Shown: positions 1-7,006 of the stretch, piece by piece
Layout of the letters: every line of letters starts with the position of its first letter
Position numbering within the stretch: the first letter of the stretch is position 1
NCBI GenBank assembly: GCA_013867245.1
Contig: JACENB010000145.1
Coordinates: forward strand, 1 to 14,001
Origin: Nitrosopumilaceae archaeon
Lineage (GTDB): Archaea; Thermoproteota; Nitrososphaeria; Nitrososphaerales; Nitrosopumilaceae
DNA: 14,001 nt
Reading direction: 5' to 3'
Position numbers and translations under genes: made by a program
Notes under the pieces: model-generated
The model's database searches: none
Told to the model about the DNA's origin: nothing
What the model saw: only the letters and a program-made list of their open reading frames with translations

Positions 1-116
1 ATCAAGAAAAAAAGGATGGAAAATTTCTTTGGCAGTGTTTTAAATGTGGAAAAAAATATTTTGTTTCTCAAAACACTGATGATGGTATGGAAGAAAGTTG
101 GAGTCCTCCCAGATAA
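1..116 (+). CDS. C-terminal end of a zinc-ribbon-like protein (partial)
   Basis: An open frame enters from the left edge (first full codon at 3) and stops at TAA 114-116. About 37 residues are visible. They contain a CxxC pair (Cys-Phe-Lys-Cys, codons at 36-47) followed by Gly-Lys-Lys-Tyr-Phe, which looks like one knuckle of a zinc ribbon, and end in Trp-Ser-Pro-Pro-Arg. There is no in-frame start codon before the CxxC, so the gene begins outside the window, where a second cysteine pair would be expected. Its stop codon overlaps the ATG of the next gene (TAATG), which suggests translational coupling. The function is not known. A nucleic-acid-binding or structural zinc ribbon is an inference from the knuckle alone. 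Confidence 0.6.
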   Translation, partial: QEKKDGKFLWQCFKCGKKYFVSQNTDDGMEESWSPPR

Positions 117-337
117 TGGACTCTAAAACTGATCTTCAAAAATCCACCCTTGAACAATTTGATAATTATAAACATTTGATTTCTGCTGAAATTGAATTAA
201 TCCAAAGGATTCTTGAAATACGACAAAATTTTTCTGGCTCTGATGATTTAGACAGACTTGTCGAGCCTATTATGAGGAGAATTACTCAAATTAGGTCTGA
301 GAAGAGAGAAGTAGAAAAAAATCTTTTTTTATTCTAA
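116..337 (+). CDS. Small hypothetical protein, helical/coiled-coil-like
   Basis: This is a 73-residue, highly charged protein without cysteines or hydrophobic membrane segments. Residues about 8-40 (TLEQFDNYKHLISAEIELIQ and following) and 50-68 (rich in Arg, Glu and Lys) read as two amphipathic helices separated by a Ser-Gly-Ser-Asp-Asp turn, so a helical hairpin or dimeric coiled coil is plausible. I chose the ATG at 116 because it overlaps the stop of the upstream zinc-ribbon gene (TAATG). A TTG at 98 would add six residues. A run of seven T residues at 324-330 lies in the last codons and could act as an archaeal T-tract terminator. Its stop overlaps the stop of the minus-strand zinc-finger gene by four bases. 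I do not recognise the family. Confidence 0.6.
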   Translation: MDSKTDLQKSTLEQFDNYKHLISAEIELIQRILEIRQNFSGSDDLDRLVEPIMRRITQIRSEKREVEKNLFLF

Positions 338-432
338 GATGTAGATTGAGTAACACAATCAAATGAACAAAATTCGTCTCTCATGCTTTGAAATTCTTTT
401 CCACAATGCATGCATTCTCTAATTATTTTCAT
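334..432 (-). CDS. 32-residue zinc-finger protein (small ORF)
   Basis: A short minus-strand frame starts with ATG (complement of 430-432) and ends with TAG (complement of 334-336). It encodes a 32-residue protein with Cys7, Cys10, Cys22 and Cys26, that is CxxC-x11-CxxxC. The context is Cys-Met-His-Cys-Gly-Lys-Glu-Phe in the first knuckle and Phe-Cys-Ser-Phe-Asp-Cys in the second. This resembles the small 'CGK...FCS..C' treble-clef or zinc-ribbon proteins common in archaea (DUF2116-like). A TTTAAA box at 456-461 is centred 26.5 nt upstream of the ATG, as for other promoters here, which argues for a real leaderless gene. The partner and function are unknown. It may bind nucleic acid or protein. 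The family match is from motif resemblance only. Confidence 0.62.
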   Translation of the reverse strand: MKIIRECMHCGKEFQSMRDEFCSFDCVTQSTS

Positions 433-455
433 ACAGTACAGTGAGTTTTTTTGAA

Positions 456-461
456 TTTAAA
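456..461 (-). promoter_or_regulatory. TATA-like box for the small zinc-finger gene
   Basis: TTTAAA in a GTTTAAATTC context (minus strand) is centred 26.5 nt upstream of the ATG at 432. With the usual archaeal TATA-to-start-site distance, transcription would begin at or within a base or two of the start codon, giving a leaderless mRNA. Confidence 0.45.
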
Positions 462-504
462 CATAAAATTTTTCTTAATATAGTGCTAACTTAAAATGCG
501 ATCA

Positions 505-532
505 AAACAATCATTTTTTTTCACGATTGTTT
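505..532. repeat. Perfect 8-bp inverted repeat upstream of thiC, possible operator
   Basis: AAACAATC (505-512) and GATTGTTT (525-532) are perfect reverse complements separated by 12 nt (513-524). The right arm runs into the TTTAAA box at 530-535 that probably serves thiC. A protein bound here would cover the TFB/TBP site. If the transcript started further upstream, the same sequence could instead form a leader hairpin. The region is AT-rich, so chance occurrence cannot be excluded. Confidence 0.4.
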
Positions 533-535
533 AAA
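530..535 (+). promoter_or_regulatory. TATA-like box of thiC
   Basis: TTTAAA, in the context GTTTAAATCA, is centred 26.5 nt before the thiC ATG. The same ten-base context occurs before aroE. The spacing predicts a leaderless thiC transcript. A second AT-rich candidate, TTAATATA at 475-482, lies about 80 nt upstream and is less well placed. Confidence 0.45.
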
Positions 536-558
536 TCAGGTAAAAACTAGATTGATAC

Positions 559-1887
559 ATGGCTACTCAAATGACTTCTGCTCGTCGTGGAATTGCAACT
601 GATGAAATGAAACAAGTTGCAAAAGATGAGGACGTTTCCCTTGACTGGTTAATTCCAAAAATTGCTAGAGGTTCAATCATTATTCCTAGTAACAATGTTA
701 GACCTCAAAAAATTCACAATGTTGGAATTGGTAAGGGATTAAAAACTAAAGTCAATGTCAATATTGGAACTTCCACTCTTAATGTAAATTTGAATGAAGA
801 AATTGAAAAAGCTAAAGTTGCAATAAAATATCATGCTGACACAATGATGGATCTCAGTGATGGTGGTGATGTTAAAAAAATTCGTCAAACCCTGATGGAT
901 AACGCACCAATTACTTTTGGAACTGTTCCTATTTACGAAGCTTACAACTACGGTGTTGAAGTTCACAAAAATCCTCTGAATTTAACTGAAGATGATTATA
1001 TCAAAGCATTTGAAAATAATGCAAAAGATGGGGTTGACTATACTACTGTTCATTGTGGAATTACTAAAGATATTGCAAAAAGAATTCTTAAAGTTCAAAG
1101 ATATGGTGGTGTTGTTAGTAAAGGTGGAACAATAACTGCTGCTTGGATGTTAAAACATGATAAAGAAAATCCTTACATTACTCATTATGATTACATGATG
1201 GAAATTGCTAAAAAATATGATGTTACATTTAGTCTTGGTGATGCATTAAGACCTGGTTCCATTTTAGATTCTCATGATGAATTGCAAGTACAGGAAATGA
1301 TCAATATCTCTCAATTAACCAAGCGAGCTCATGAAAATGATGTTCAGGTTATGGTTGAGGGTCCAGGCCATGTTCCATTAAATGAAGTTGCTGCAAATGT
1401 TCGATTAGCTAAATCTCTAATTGGTGATGTTCCATACTATGTTCTTGGTCCTTTAGTAACTGATATTGCATCTGGACATGATCATATTGCAAGTGCAATT
1501 GGTGCTGCAGTTTCTGCAAGCGAAGGTGTAGACCTTTTATGTTATCTTACACCTTCTGAACATTTGGCATTACCTAATGCTGAAGAAGTCAAAGCTGGAT
1601 TAATTGCATATAGAATTGCAGCTCATGCTGGTGATCTTGTAAAAATGCGTGATAAGGCAATCAAATGGGATATGGAGATGACTGAAGCTAGACGAACATT
1701 GGATTGGGAAAAGCAACTTGCTTTATCTATTGATCCAGAAGCAGCAGCAAAAATTCATTCTAGAACTGGCCAACATCCTGGAAATAATGTTCCTTGTACT
1801 ATGTGTGGTGGTGCATGTGTTTACATGATGTTACCTCAACAAAAAAAATATGATAAAGAAAATGAAAACTTACAACAAATTGAGTAG
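559..1887 (+). CDS. thiC: Phosphomethylpyrimidine synthase ThiC
   Basis: ThiC is a cytosolic radical SAM enzyme that converts 5-aminoimidazole ribotide to 4-amino-5-hydroxymethyl-2-methylpyrimidine phosphate, the pyrimidine half of thiamine. The N-terminus (TQMTSARRGI) and the blocks LGDALRPGS (about 226-234), EGPGH (267-271), VLGPLVTDIA and CYLTPSEHLALP are family signatures. The [4Fe-4S] cysteines are at the C-terminal end: Cys413, Cys416 and Cys420. This spacing (CX2CX3C) is one residue shorter than the CX2CX4C of E. coli ThiC and, as far as I recall, is usual in archaeal short forms. At 442 residues it matches the short archaeal/Gram-positive-core form that lacks the long N-terminal domain of proteobacterial ThiC. 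The ATG at 559 has a TTTAAA box 26.5 nt upstream and no Shine-Dalgarno sequence. Its 3' end overlaps the converging Nudix gene by 18 nt. Confidence 0.95.
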   Translation: MATQMTSARRGIATDEMKQVAKDEDVSLDWLIPKIARGSIIIPSNNVRPQKIHNVGIGKGLKTKVNVNIGTSTLNVNLNEEIEKAKVAIKYHADTMMDLSDGGDVKKIRQTLMDNAPITFGTVPIYEAYNYGVEVHKNPLNLTEDDYIKAFENNAKDGVDYTTVHCGITKDIAKRILKVQRYGGVVSKGGTITAAWMLKHDKENPYITHYDYMMEIAKKYDVTFSLGDALRPGSILDSHDELQVQEMINISQLTKRAHENDVQVMVEGPGHVPLNEVAANVRLAKSLIGDVPYYVLGPLVTDIASGHDHIASAIGAAVSASEGVDLLCYLTPSEHLALPNAEEVKAGLIAYRIAAHAGDLVKMRDKAIKWDMEMTEARRTLDWEKQLALSIDPEAAAKIHSRTGQHPGNNVPCTMCGGACVYMMLPQQKKYDKENENLQQIE

Positions 1888-2274
1888 TATTTTTTCAAGA
1901 CTAGGAACTGTTTGATAATTCTTTAATTCTTTAGGCAGAATCCATTTAAATTCTGAATTTTCCCAATTCAATTCAATATTTCTGTTCTTAGTTTCAAATA
2001 AAAATGGAAAAATTTCCCATTCATGATTTTTATATTGTTGTGAAGATATTTTCATTTTTTCTAATTTCTTAAGTAATCTGATTTCTTTCTCTCTAATTCC
2101 TATTTCTTCAAAAATTTCAATTTTTGCTCTGTCTATTGGATTTTCATTATTTTCAATTATTCCACTAACTCCTGACCATAATCCTTTCATTGATCTTACT
2201 TTTTCACTTCTTTTTAGAATTAAAATTTGATCATTAAATTTAATAAAAGATGTAACTATTCTTGTTGAACGCAT
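1870..2274 (-). CDS. Nudix hydrolase
   Basis: This is a 134-residue Nudix-fold protein that would hydrolyse a nucleoside diphosphate linked to another moiety. The substrate cannot be read from the sequence. The Nudix box lies at residues 38-60: Gly38, Glu44, then Glu53, Glu56, Glu57 and Gly59, matching GX5EX7(R)EUXEEXGU. The Arg that normally precedes the first catalytic glutamate is Ile52. The metal-binding glutamates Glu53, Glu56 and Glu57 are present, so activity is likely. The N-terminal part (RIVTSFIKFN, ILILKRS, GLWSGVSG) is typical of the fold. It is the last gene of the aromatic cluster, 3 nt downstream of tyrA, and has no clear ribosome binding site of its own. Its final 18 nt overlap thiC on the other strand. 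It may be a housekeeping gene that rides on the operon. Confidence 0.85.
   Translation of the reverse strand: MRSTRIVTSFIKFNDQILILKRSEKVRSMKGLWSGVSGIIENNENPIDRAKIEIFEEIGIREKEIRLLKKLEKMKISSQQYKNHEWEIFPFLFETKNRNIELNWENSEFKWILPKELKNYQTVPSLEKILLNLL
1890..1895 (+). terminator. T-tract terminator after thiC
   Basis: Six consecutive T residues begin two bases after the thiC stop codon. Archaeal RNA polymerase can terminate at such T-runs without a hairpin. The tract lies inside the converging Nudix gene. Confidence 0.35.
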
Positions 2275-2277
2275 TCT

Positions 2278-3129
2278 TTATTTTTCAACTGATTTGACCA
2301 TCTTTGAGAGTTTTTTGTATGACTCATCAAGGTCGGTGTGTTTTGAAAGTCTCTCTTGACAATTTTTGATATATTCTATAACTTCTTCTGTTTTTGATTC
2401 TTGCACTGATGTAAGTAATCTTCCTATATCTTTCCATAATTCTTCTGCTACTCTTCTAATTTCAGGATTTGCAATTATTGTTTCAATTAATTCTGGTGTT
2501 TCTGTCATGATGCTCTCTGCTAATGTTTTTTGCACTCTGAATGTAGTACCAGACATTTTCTCTGTCAATAACATTTTCTCATCTTTGGAAATTATGTTTG
2601 CAAAAACTAAATTCATTAAATGAGTTAAACCTAAAATTACTGCAATTTTTTTATCATGTTCAATTGCATCTATTGTAACAAAGTTGGCTCCTTCAAATAG
2701 GGTTTTAGCTACTGTTAATTCTTTTTTTGCATCTTTAATTGGTACAGAAATTATGTTCTGATTTTTTATTGTTTTAATGCCTGGACCAAACATTGGATGA
2801 ATGCAAATTGGATTTATTTTATCTGGCATTTTTGACAATGATGATACGACTTTAGATTTTTCTGAAGAAATTTCAATTAGATACGTTCCTTTTTTCATTT
2901 CCTTTGCAATTAATCTGATAATTTCTGGTGTTCGTCTTGTTGGTGTACAAAGTACTACATAATCTGCTTTTAGAATTGCACCCACTAATGATTCTGATAC
3001 TAGTATATCCTTACCGAAACTTTTCGTTTCAGTGTCATATCCTGTAACTTCAAAATCTGAACCTGCAAAATACTTTGTGAACCATCGACCCATCTGTCCA
3101 CCTGCACCAATTACTGTTAGTTTTTTCAC
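2278..3129 (-). CDS. tyrA: Prephenate (or arogenate) dehydrogenase TyrA
   Basis: This enzyme oxidatively decarboxylates prephenate to 4-hydroxyphenylpyruvate, or arogenate to tyrosine. Residues 1-~150 form a Rossmann domain with the dinucleotide loop GAGGQMG (8-14). Asp32 at the end of the second strand suggests NAD+ preference. His111 in HPMFGP and His158/His170 fit the helical catalytic domain of the TyrA family. The length of 283 residues is normal for a single-domain TyrA with no ACT or fused mutase domain. The start is GTG (complement of 3127-3129), which overlaps the TGA stop of the preceding mutase-aminotransferase gene (GTGA). A GAGGG Shine-Dalgarno sequence lies 7 nt upstream and supports this start. 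Substrate choice is open: the adjacent aminotransferase could supply arogenate. Confidence 0.9.
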   Translation of the reverse strand: MKKLTVIGAGGQMGRWFTKYFAGSDFEVTGYDTETKSFGKDILVSESLVGAILKADYVVLCTPTRRTPEIIRLIAKEMKKGTYLIEISSEKSKVVSSLSKMPDKINPICIHPMFGPGIKTIKNQNIISVPIKDAKKELTVAKTLFEGANFVTIDAIEHDKKIAVILGLTHLMNLVFANIISKDEKMLLTEKMSGTTFRVQKTLAESIMTETPELIETIIANPEIRRVAEELWKDIGRLLTSVQESKTEEVIEYIKNCQERLSKHTDLDESYKKLSKMVKSVEK

Positions 3130-4496
3130 TGTATATCCCTCATAATGTTGCCTAGTATATGCATTCCTTCCATTAGTGTTTTCTCATCTTGACATGCAGA
3201 TATTCTGATGAAATTCTTATAATTTCCAAAGCCTTCTCCTGGGGCTATTGCTATGCCTTTTTCTAATGATTTATTGGCAAATTCAACCCCATCAAAGTCT
3301 TTTTGATTAATTTTTGCAAAAATATACATTGCTCCATCTGGAATCATAAATTCTAATCCCATTTCATTAGCTTTTTCTGTTAACATGTTTAATCTATTTT
3401 GAATTAATTTTGAATTACTTGATGTGTCTGATTCTAATGCTTTCATAGCCACGTATTGAATTGGTTCGGATACATTTGTTAAACAGAGTGCTTCTAATTT
3501 GACCATTTTTTCTATAATTTTTTTCGATGTTATTGCATAACCTACTCTGAAACCTGTCATTGCATGTGATTTGGAAAATGATTGTGTGACTATACTTTTT
3601 TCATAATTATAACTTAGAACACTTTTCCAATTTGTTTTTGCATATTGTGAATAAATTTCATCACTTAACACATAGAGGTCATTTTCTTTTGCTAAATTTA
3701 TGATGTCATCTTGCAATTTTTCTGGTAATATTTTTCCTGTTGGATTATTTGGATAGTTTAAAACAATCATTTTTGTATTAGAATTAATTGCATTTTTAAT
3801 TTCTTCAACAGATGGCTCCCATTTTTTTTCTAATGTTGTATTTATTGTTCTAACTTTTATCCCTGAATTTAATGCACAATCTTTGTATGCTGGCCATGAT
3901 GGTTCAATCACAATCATTTCATCGCCTGGATTAAGTAATGTGCTAATTGCTGAAAAAATTGAAAATCTTGCGCCTGGACTAACAATGATATTTTCTTGCG
4001 TAATTTTTGTGTTGAATTTTTGTGAAACATATTTTGCAAGTGCTTCTCTAAATTTTGGCATTCCTCTTGCTTGGCCATATTTCATAAATCCTTCATCAAA
4101 AACTTCTGACAATGATTTTTTGACAATTTCTGGTGGTAAGAAATCTGGTTCTCCTACTTCCATATGTATAATTTTTTTACCCTCTTGTTCTAGTGATTTT
4201 GCTTTTAGAAATATTGACAGATGTGTTTGTTTATTATCTGATTGAACTTTGATTGATTCATTTAATAAAAAATTCAAAAATTTTGATGCCAATGTTTCAT
4301 CTAATCCTATTTCTTGAGTCACTTTCATGATTTTTCTACGTAAATTCTCTTCACGCTCTTCATCTGTAACTCCTTTTCCAATACTTTTTTTGACTTCTCC
4401 AATTTGTTTTGCAATGTCTGTTCGAGTTTTGAGTAACTTGATCATTTCTAATGTTACTGCATCCATTTCATTACGAAGTTCATTAATGTCTGACAT
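3126..4496 (-). CDS. Chorismate mutase (AroQ) - class I aminotransferase fusion
   Basis: Residues 1-~88 are an AroQ-type chorismate mutase (chorismate to prephenate). The E. coli catalytic residues Arg11, Arg28, Lys39, Asp48, Arg51, Glu52, Ser84 and Gln88 correspond, at a constant offset of three, to Arg8, Arg25, Lys36, Asp45, Arg48, Glu49, Ser81 and Gln85. Residues ~92-456 are a fold-type I PLP aminotransferase: NPTG at 251-254, Asp279 (pyridine nitrogen), Tyr282, Lys309 in SFSKSHAMTG (Schiff base), Arg317 in FRVGY, and Arg431 (substrate carboxylate). The aminotransferase probably acts on an aromatic keto acid, either 4-hydroxyphenylpyruvate/phenylpyruvate or prephenate itself. It follows aroC by 4 nt and overlaps tyrA by 4 nt. 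Both domains look intact, so this is a real bifunctional protein, not a frameshift artefact. Confidence 0.92.
   Translation of the reverse strand: MSDINELRNEMDAVTLEMIKLLKTRTDIAKQIGEVKKSIGKGVTDEEREENLRRKIMKVTQEIGLDETLASKFLNFLLNESIKVQSDNKQTHLSIFLKAKSLEQEGKKIIHMEVGEPDFLPPEIVKKSLSEVFDEGFMKYGQARGMPKFREALAKYVSQKFNTKITQENIIVSPGARFSIFSAISTLLNPGDEMIVIEPSWPAYKDCALNSGIKVRTINTTLEKKWEPSVEEIKNAINSNTKMIVLNYPNNPTGKILPEKLQDDIINLAKENDLYVLSDEIYSQYAKTNWKSVLSYNYEKSIVTQSFSKSHAMTGFRVGYAITSKKIIEKMVKLEALCLTNVSEPIQYVAMKALESDTSSNSKLIQNRLNMLTEKANEMGLEFMIPDGAMYIFAKINQKDFDGVEFANKSLEKGIAIAPGEGFGNYKNFIRISACQDEKTLMEGMHILGNIMRDIQ
3137..3141 (-). promoter_or_regulatory. Ribosome binding site supporting the tyrA GTG start
   Basis: GAGGG on the minus strand ends 7 nt before the GTG at 3129. 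It lies inside the last codons of the upstream gene, consistent with coupled translation across the GTGA overlap. Confidence 0.5.
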
Positions 4497-4500
4497 TTTT

Positions 4501-5598
4501 TTATAAACTTGGTTTAATTGTACCTGTGATCAGTGCATGATCTGCAATGGTTAGAGCTACTAATGAATCGACTACTGGTGCAGCTCTTGGTACTACACAT
4601 GGATCATGTCTGCCTTTAACTTGTAAAATTGCATCTTTTTTATTTTTAATATCTACAGTATCTTGTTTTTGAGCAATTGATGATGCTGGTTTAAACGCAA
4701 TTCTCATTGTAATTGGCATTCCATTAGAAATCCCTCCTAAAATTCCTCCTGAGTTGTTTGTTTTTGTAACTATCTTTCCTCTCTTCATTGTATACAAATC
4801 ATTATTTTCAGAGCCAAATAATTCTGAACCTCTAAACCCTGAACCAAACTCTACTCCTTTTACTGATGGAATTGAAAAAATTGCTTTACTCAAGTCAGAT
4901 TCTAGTGAACTAAATATTGGTTCTCCTAATCCTACTGGCACGTTTGTTGTAATCGATTCAATGATTCCTCCTAGCGAATCTCCTTTTTTCTTTGCATTTA
5001 GAATTGATTCTCTCATTTTCTTTGCTGTCTTTTCTTCAGGACATCTTACTTCATTTTTATAAATTAATTTTGACATTTTTTCATTGAATTCTTTTTCCAT
5101 CTTTATTTTTCCAATTTGTGAAGTGAATGAATTAATTTTAATTCCTAACGTGACTTTGAGTAATTTTCTTGCAATTGCTCCTCCCATTACATGTGTTGCA
5201 GTCAATCTCCCTGAAAATCTACCTCCTCCTCTATGATCATTAAACTGATTATATTTCATCATGGCAGGATAATCTGAATGACCTGGTCTTAATTTTGTTT
5301 TCAAATTTTCATAATCTTTTGATTTTTGATCTGCATTCCAAATTAACATGGTAATTGGGGCACCTGTTGTAAAACCTCTGAATACTCCTGATACAATTTC
5401 TACAACGTCTCCTTCTTTTCTTTGTGTTGAAATAATGTTTTGACCTGGTTTTCTTAAATTCAGCATATCTTGAATTTCTTTTTCATCAATTTCTAATCCT
5501 GCAGGACATCCATCTAAAACTGCACCAATTGATCTACCATGACTTTCACCAAAACTTGTCAAAACAAGACGCTGACCAATAGAACTTCCCGGCAACAT
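4501..5598 (-). CDS. aroC: Chorismate synthase
   Basis: This enzyme converts 5-enolpyruvylshikimate-3-phosphate to chorismate by anti-1,4-elimination of phosphate, using reduced FMN. The 365-residue protein carries the family blocks SFGESHG (15-21, His20), RKPGQ (49-53, where many homologues have RRPGQ), RPGHSDYPA (104-112, His107), RGGGRFSGR (123-131) and GRHDPCVVPRAAPVVDS (329-345). The length is normal. It is the last common step before the tyrosine/phenylalanine, tryptophan and quinone branches. The ATG at 5598 follows a 139-nt intergenic gap, the largest in the cluster, with a TTTATAA box about 23 nt upstream. It probably starts its own leaderless transcript that continues into the mutase-aminotransferase, tyrA and Nudix genes. 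Confidence 0.96.
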   Translation of the reverse strand: MLPGSSIGQRLVLTSFGESHGRSIGAVLDGCPAGLEIDEKEIQDMLNLRKPGQNIISTQRKEGDVVEIVSGVFRGFTTGAPITMLIWNADQKSKDYENLKTKLRPGHSDYPAMMKYNQFNDHRGGGRFSGRLTATHVMGGAIARKLLKVTLGIKINSFTSQIGKIKMEKEFNEKMSKLIYKNEVRCPEEKTAKKMRESILNAKKKGDSLGGIIESITTNVPVGLGEPIFSSLESDLSKAIFSIPSVKGVEFGSGFRGSELFGSENNDLYTMKRGKIVTKTNNSGGILGGISNGMPITMRIAFKPASSIAQKQDTVDIKNKKDAILQVKGRHDPCVVPRAAPVVDSLVALTIADHALITGTIKPSL

Positions 5599-5617
5599 AC
5601 TATCTAGTTAAGTGATG

Positions 5618-5624
5618 TTTATAA
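5618..5624 (-). promoter_or_regulatory. TATA-like box of aroC
   Basis: TTATAAA on the minus strand is centred about 23 nt upstream of the aroC ATG, in the 139-nt gap after aroA (5599-5737). The gap otherwise holds a GACTAGTC palindrome (5655-5662) and no detectable gene or structured RNA. Confidence 0.4.
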
Positions 5625-5654
5625 TTCCTCGTGGTTTTACGTGAATGCGTCATT

Positions 5655-5662
5655 GACTAGTC
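5655..5662. repeat. Palindrome upstream of the aroC promoter
   Basis: GACTAGTC is a perfect 8-bp palindrome. With one mismatched pair it extends to 14 bp (5652-5665). It lies about 30 bp upstream of the aroC TATA-like box, where an archaeal activator could bind. Only one copy was found, so its role is speculative. Confidence 0.25.
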
Positions 5663-5737
5663 TATCATAATTAGTAAAAATTATCCTTTTTTGCTTGCCT
5701 GATTGATTTACTTGGATTGTTATTTTTTGATTTGAGT

Positions 5738-7006
5738 CTATATTTTCTCAATTTTTGCGCCTAATCTATTCATTTCTTCTATGAAATTTGGATATGATAC
5801 TTGAACTGATTTTGAATCAGTCACTGTACAATTTCCGATATATGTTCCTGCAATACAAAATGCCATGAATAATCTATGATCGTTTTCTGAATCTAATTTT
5901 GCTCCTGTTAGAGTATCTGAAGGTTTCAAAATTAAACCATCTTCTCTTTCTTCAACCATAATTCCAATTTTTGGTAATTCTCTTGCAAGTATGGAAATTC
6001 GATCTGTTTCTTTTAATCTAGCATGTTTCACATTTACAATTTCTATAGGTTCTGACGAAATTAATGATAGAATTGCTAGTGGTGGAAGAAGATCTGGAGA
6101 ATTTCTTAAATCAAAAATCCCTCCTGTTAATTTTTCAGGCGATTTAATTTTAATCTCATTATCATTAATTATTACTGAAACTCCTAATTGTTCCAAAAAG
6201 TCAATGAATGCTTCATCTCCTTGAGGTAAATTTCCCATACTTCCTTTAATTGTTACATTTTCTCCATTAAGCACAGTAAAAGAAAGAAGTAATGCCAAAC
6301 TTGAAAAATCTATTGGAACATTGAATGTTGTATTTTTATAAATTTGTGGTGATATGTTGTATTTTTTATACGGAATTAATGTTTGGACTGAAACTCCGAA
6401 TTTTCTCATTGTTGTAATTGTTGCATCTAAATATGGTTTTGAAACTAAGTCTCCTTCAATAGTTAAATTAATTCCATTTTTTGTTAATGGTGCAGAAATT
6501 AATAGTGATGAAATAAATTGACTTGATAAATTTCCTGGAATTTTTATGTCTCCTCCTAAAATATTTCCTTTAATTTTTACTGGAGGTTTTCCATCTGTTG
6601 AACTACATTCTGCACCAATACTTGCTAATGCATCTAACAATGGTTGCATGGGTCGTTTTTGAATACTGTCATCGCCTGTCAAAGTAATTTCTTCAGAAAA
6701 TAGGCTTGCAATTCCAATTGCAATTCTAATGGTTGTTCCGGAATTCTCCGTGTTTATTTCTGGAACCTTTGAACCTATTTTGATTGATTCCTTCACGATT
6801 ACTGTTGAATCAATTAATTCTATGACTGCTCCAAATTTTTTACATGCTTCAATGGTTGCTTTAGTATCTGCTGAAATGAGAATATTTTCTACTCTACTGT
6901 TGTTGCCTGCAAGTGATGCTAGAAAAATTCCTCTATGTGTATAACTTTTGTTTGGAGGGCAGTGAATAACTCCGCTTATTTTTGATTTTTCTACTTTACA
7001 GTTCAT
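5738..7006 (-). CDS. aroA: 3-phosphoshikimate 1-carboxyvinyltransferase (EPSP synthase)
   Basis: This enzyme transfers the enolpyruvyl group of phosphoenolpyruvate to shikimate-3-phosphate. The 422-residue protein has the two-lobed inside-out barrel signatures. PPNKSYTHR (17-25) gives Lys20, Ser21 and Arg25, matching E. coli Lys22, Ser23 and Arg27. NSGTTIR is at 88-94 (PEP-binding loop) and KRPMQPLLDAL begins at 117 (Arg118). SPDLLPPLA carries the catalytic aspartate, and HARLKETDRI follows it. The ATG at 7006 overlaps the 3' end of the shikimate kinase gene by 11 nt, so the two are translated from one message. A weak purine-rich AAAGGCAGAAG stretch precedes the start. A 139-nt gap follows before aroC. 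Here aroA means EPSP synthase, not the archaeal first-step enzyme sometimes written aroA'. Confidence 0.95.
   Translation of the reverse strand: MNCKVEKSKISGVIHCPPNKSYTHRGIFLASLAGNNSRVENILISADTKATIEACKKFGAVIELIDSTVIVKESIKIGSKVPEINTENSGTTIRIAIGIASLFSEEITLTGDDSIQKRPMQPLLDALASIGAECSSTDGKPPVKIKGNILGGDIKIPGNLSSQFISSLLISAPLTKNGINLTIEGDLVSKPYLDATITTMRKFGVSVQTLIPYKKYNISPQIYKNTTFNVPIDFSSLALLLSFTVLNGENVTIKGSMGNLPQGDEAFIDFLEQLGVSVIINDNEIKIKSPEKLTGGIFDLRNSPDLLPPLAILSLISSEPIEIVNVKHARLKETDRISILARELPKIGIMVEEREDGLILKPSDTLTGAKLDSENDHRLFMAFCIAGTYIGNCTVTDSKSVQVSYPNFIEEMNRLGAKIEKI

Noticed and set aside
433..558. A TPP riboswitch upstream of thiC
   Set aside because: The conserved CUGAGA and ACCUGA-type core elements are absent, and the AT-rich 126 nt cannot form the expected multi-stem fold. 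Only a simple inverted repeat is present.
739..966. Open frame on the minus strand inside thiC, 75 codons
   Set aside because: It lies wholly within a well-conserved thiC region, has low-complexity Phe/Asn/Ile-rich composition, and has no promoter. The same holds for plus-strand frames inside the aromatic genes (for example 3883-4245, 6982-7422, 9795-10280 and 13359-13907).
4497..4510. TATA-like TTTATAAAA just before the mutase-aminotransferase gene
   Set aside because: It is centred only about 9 nt before the ATG, so it would start transcription inside the gene. The sequence is explained by the aroC 3' end and the short junction.
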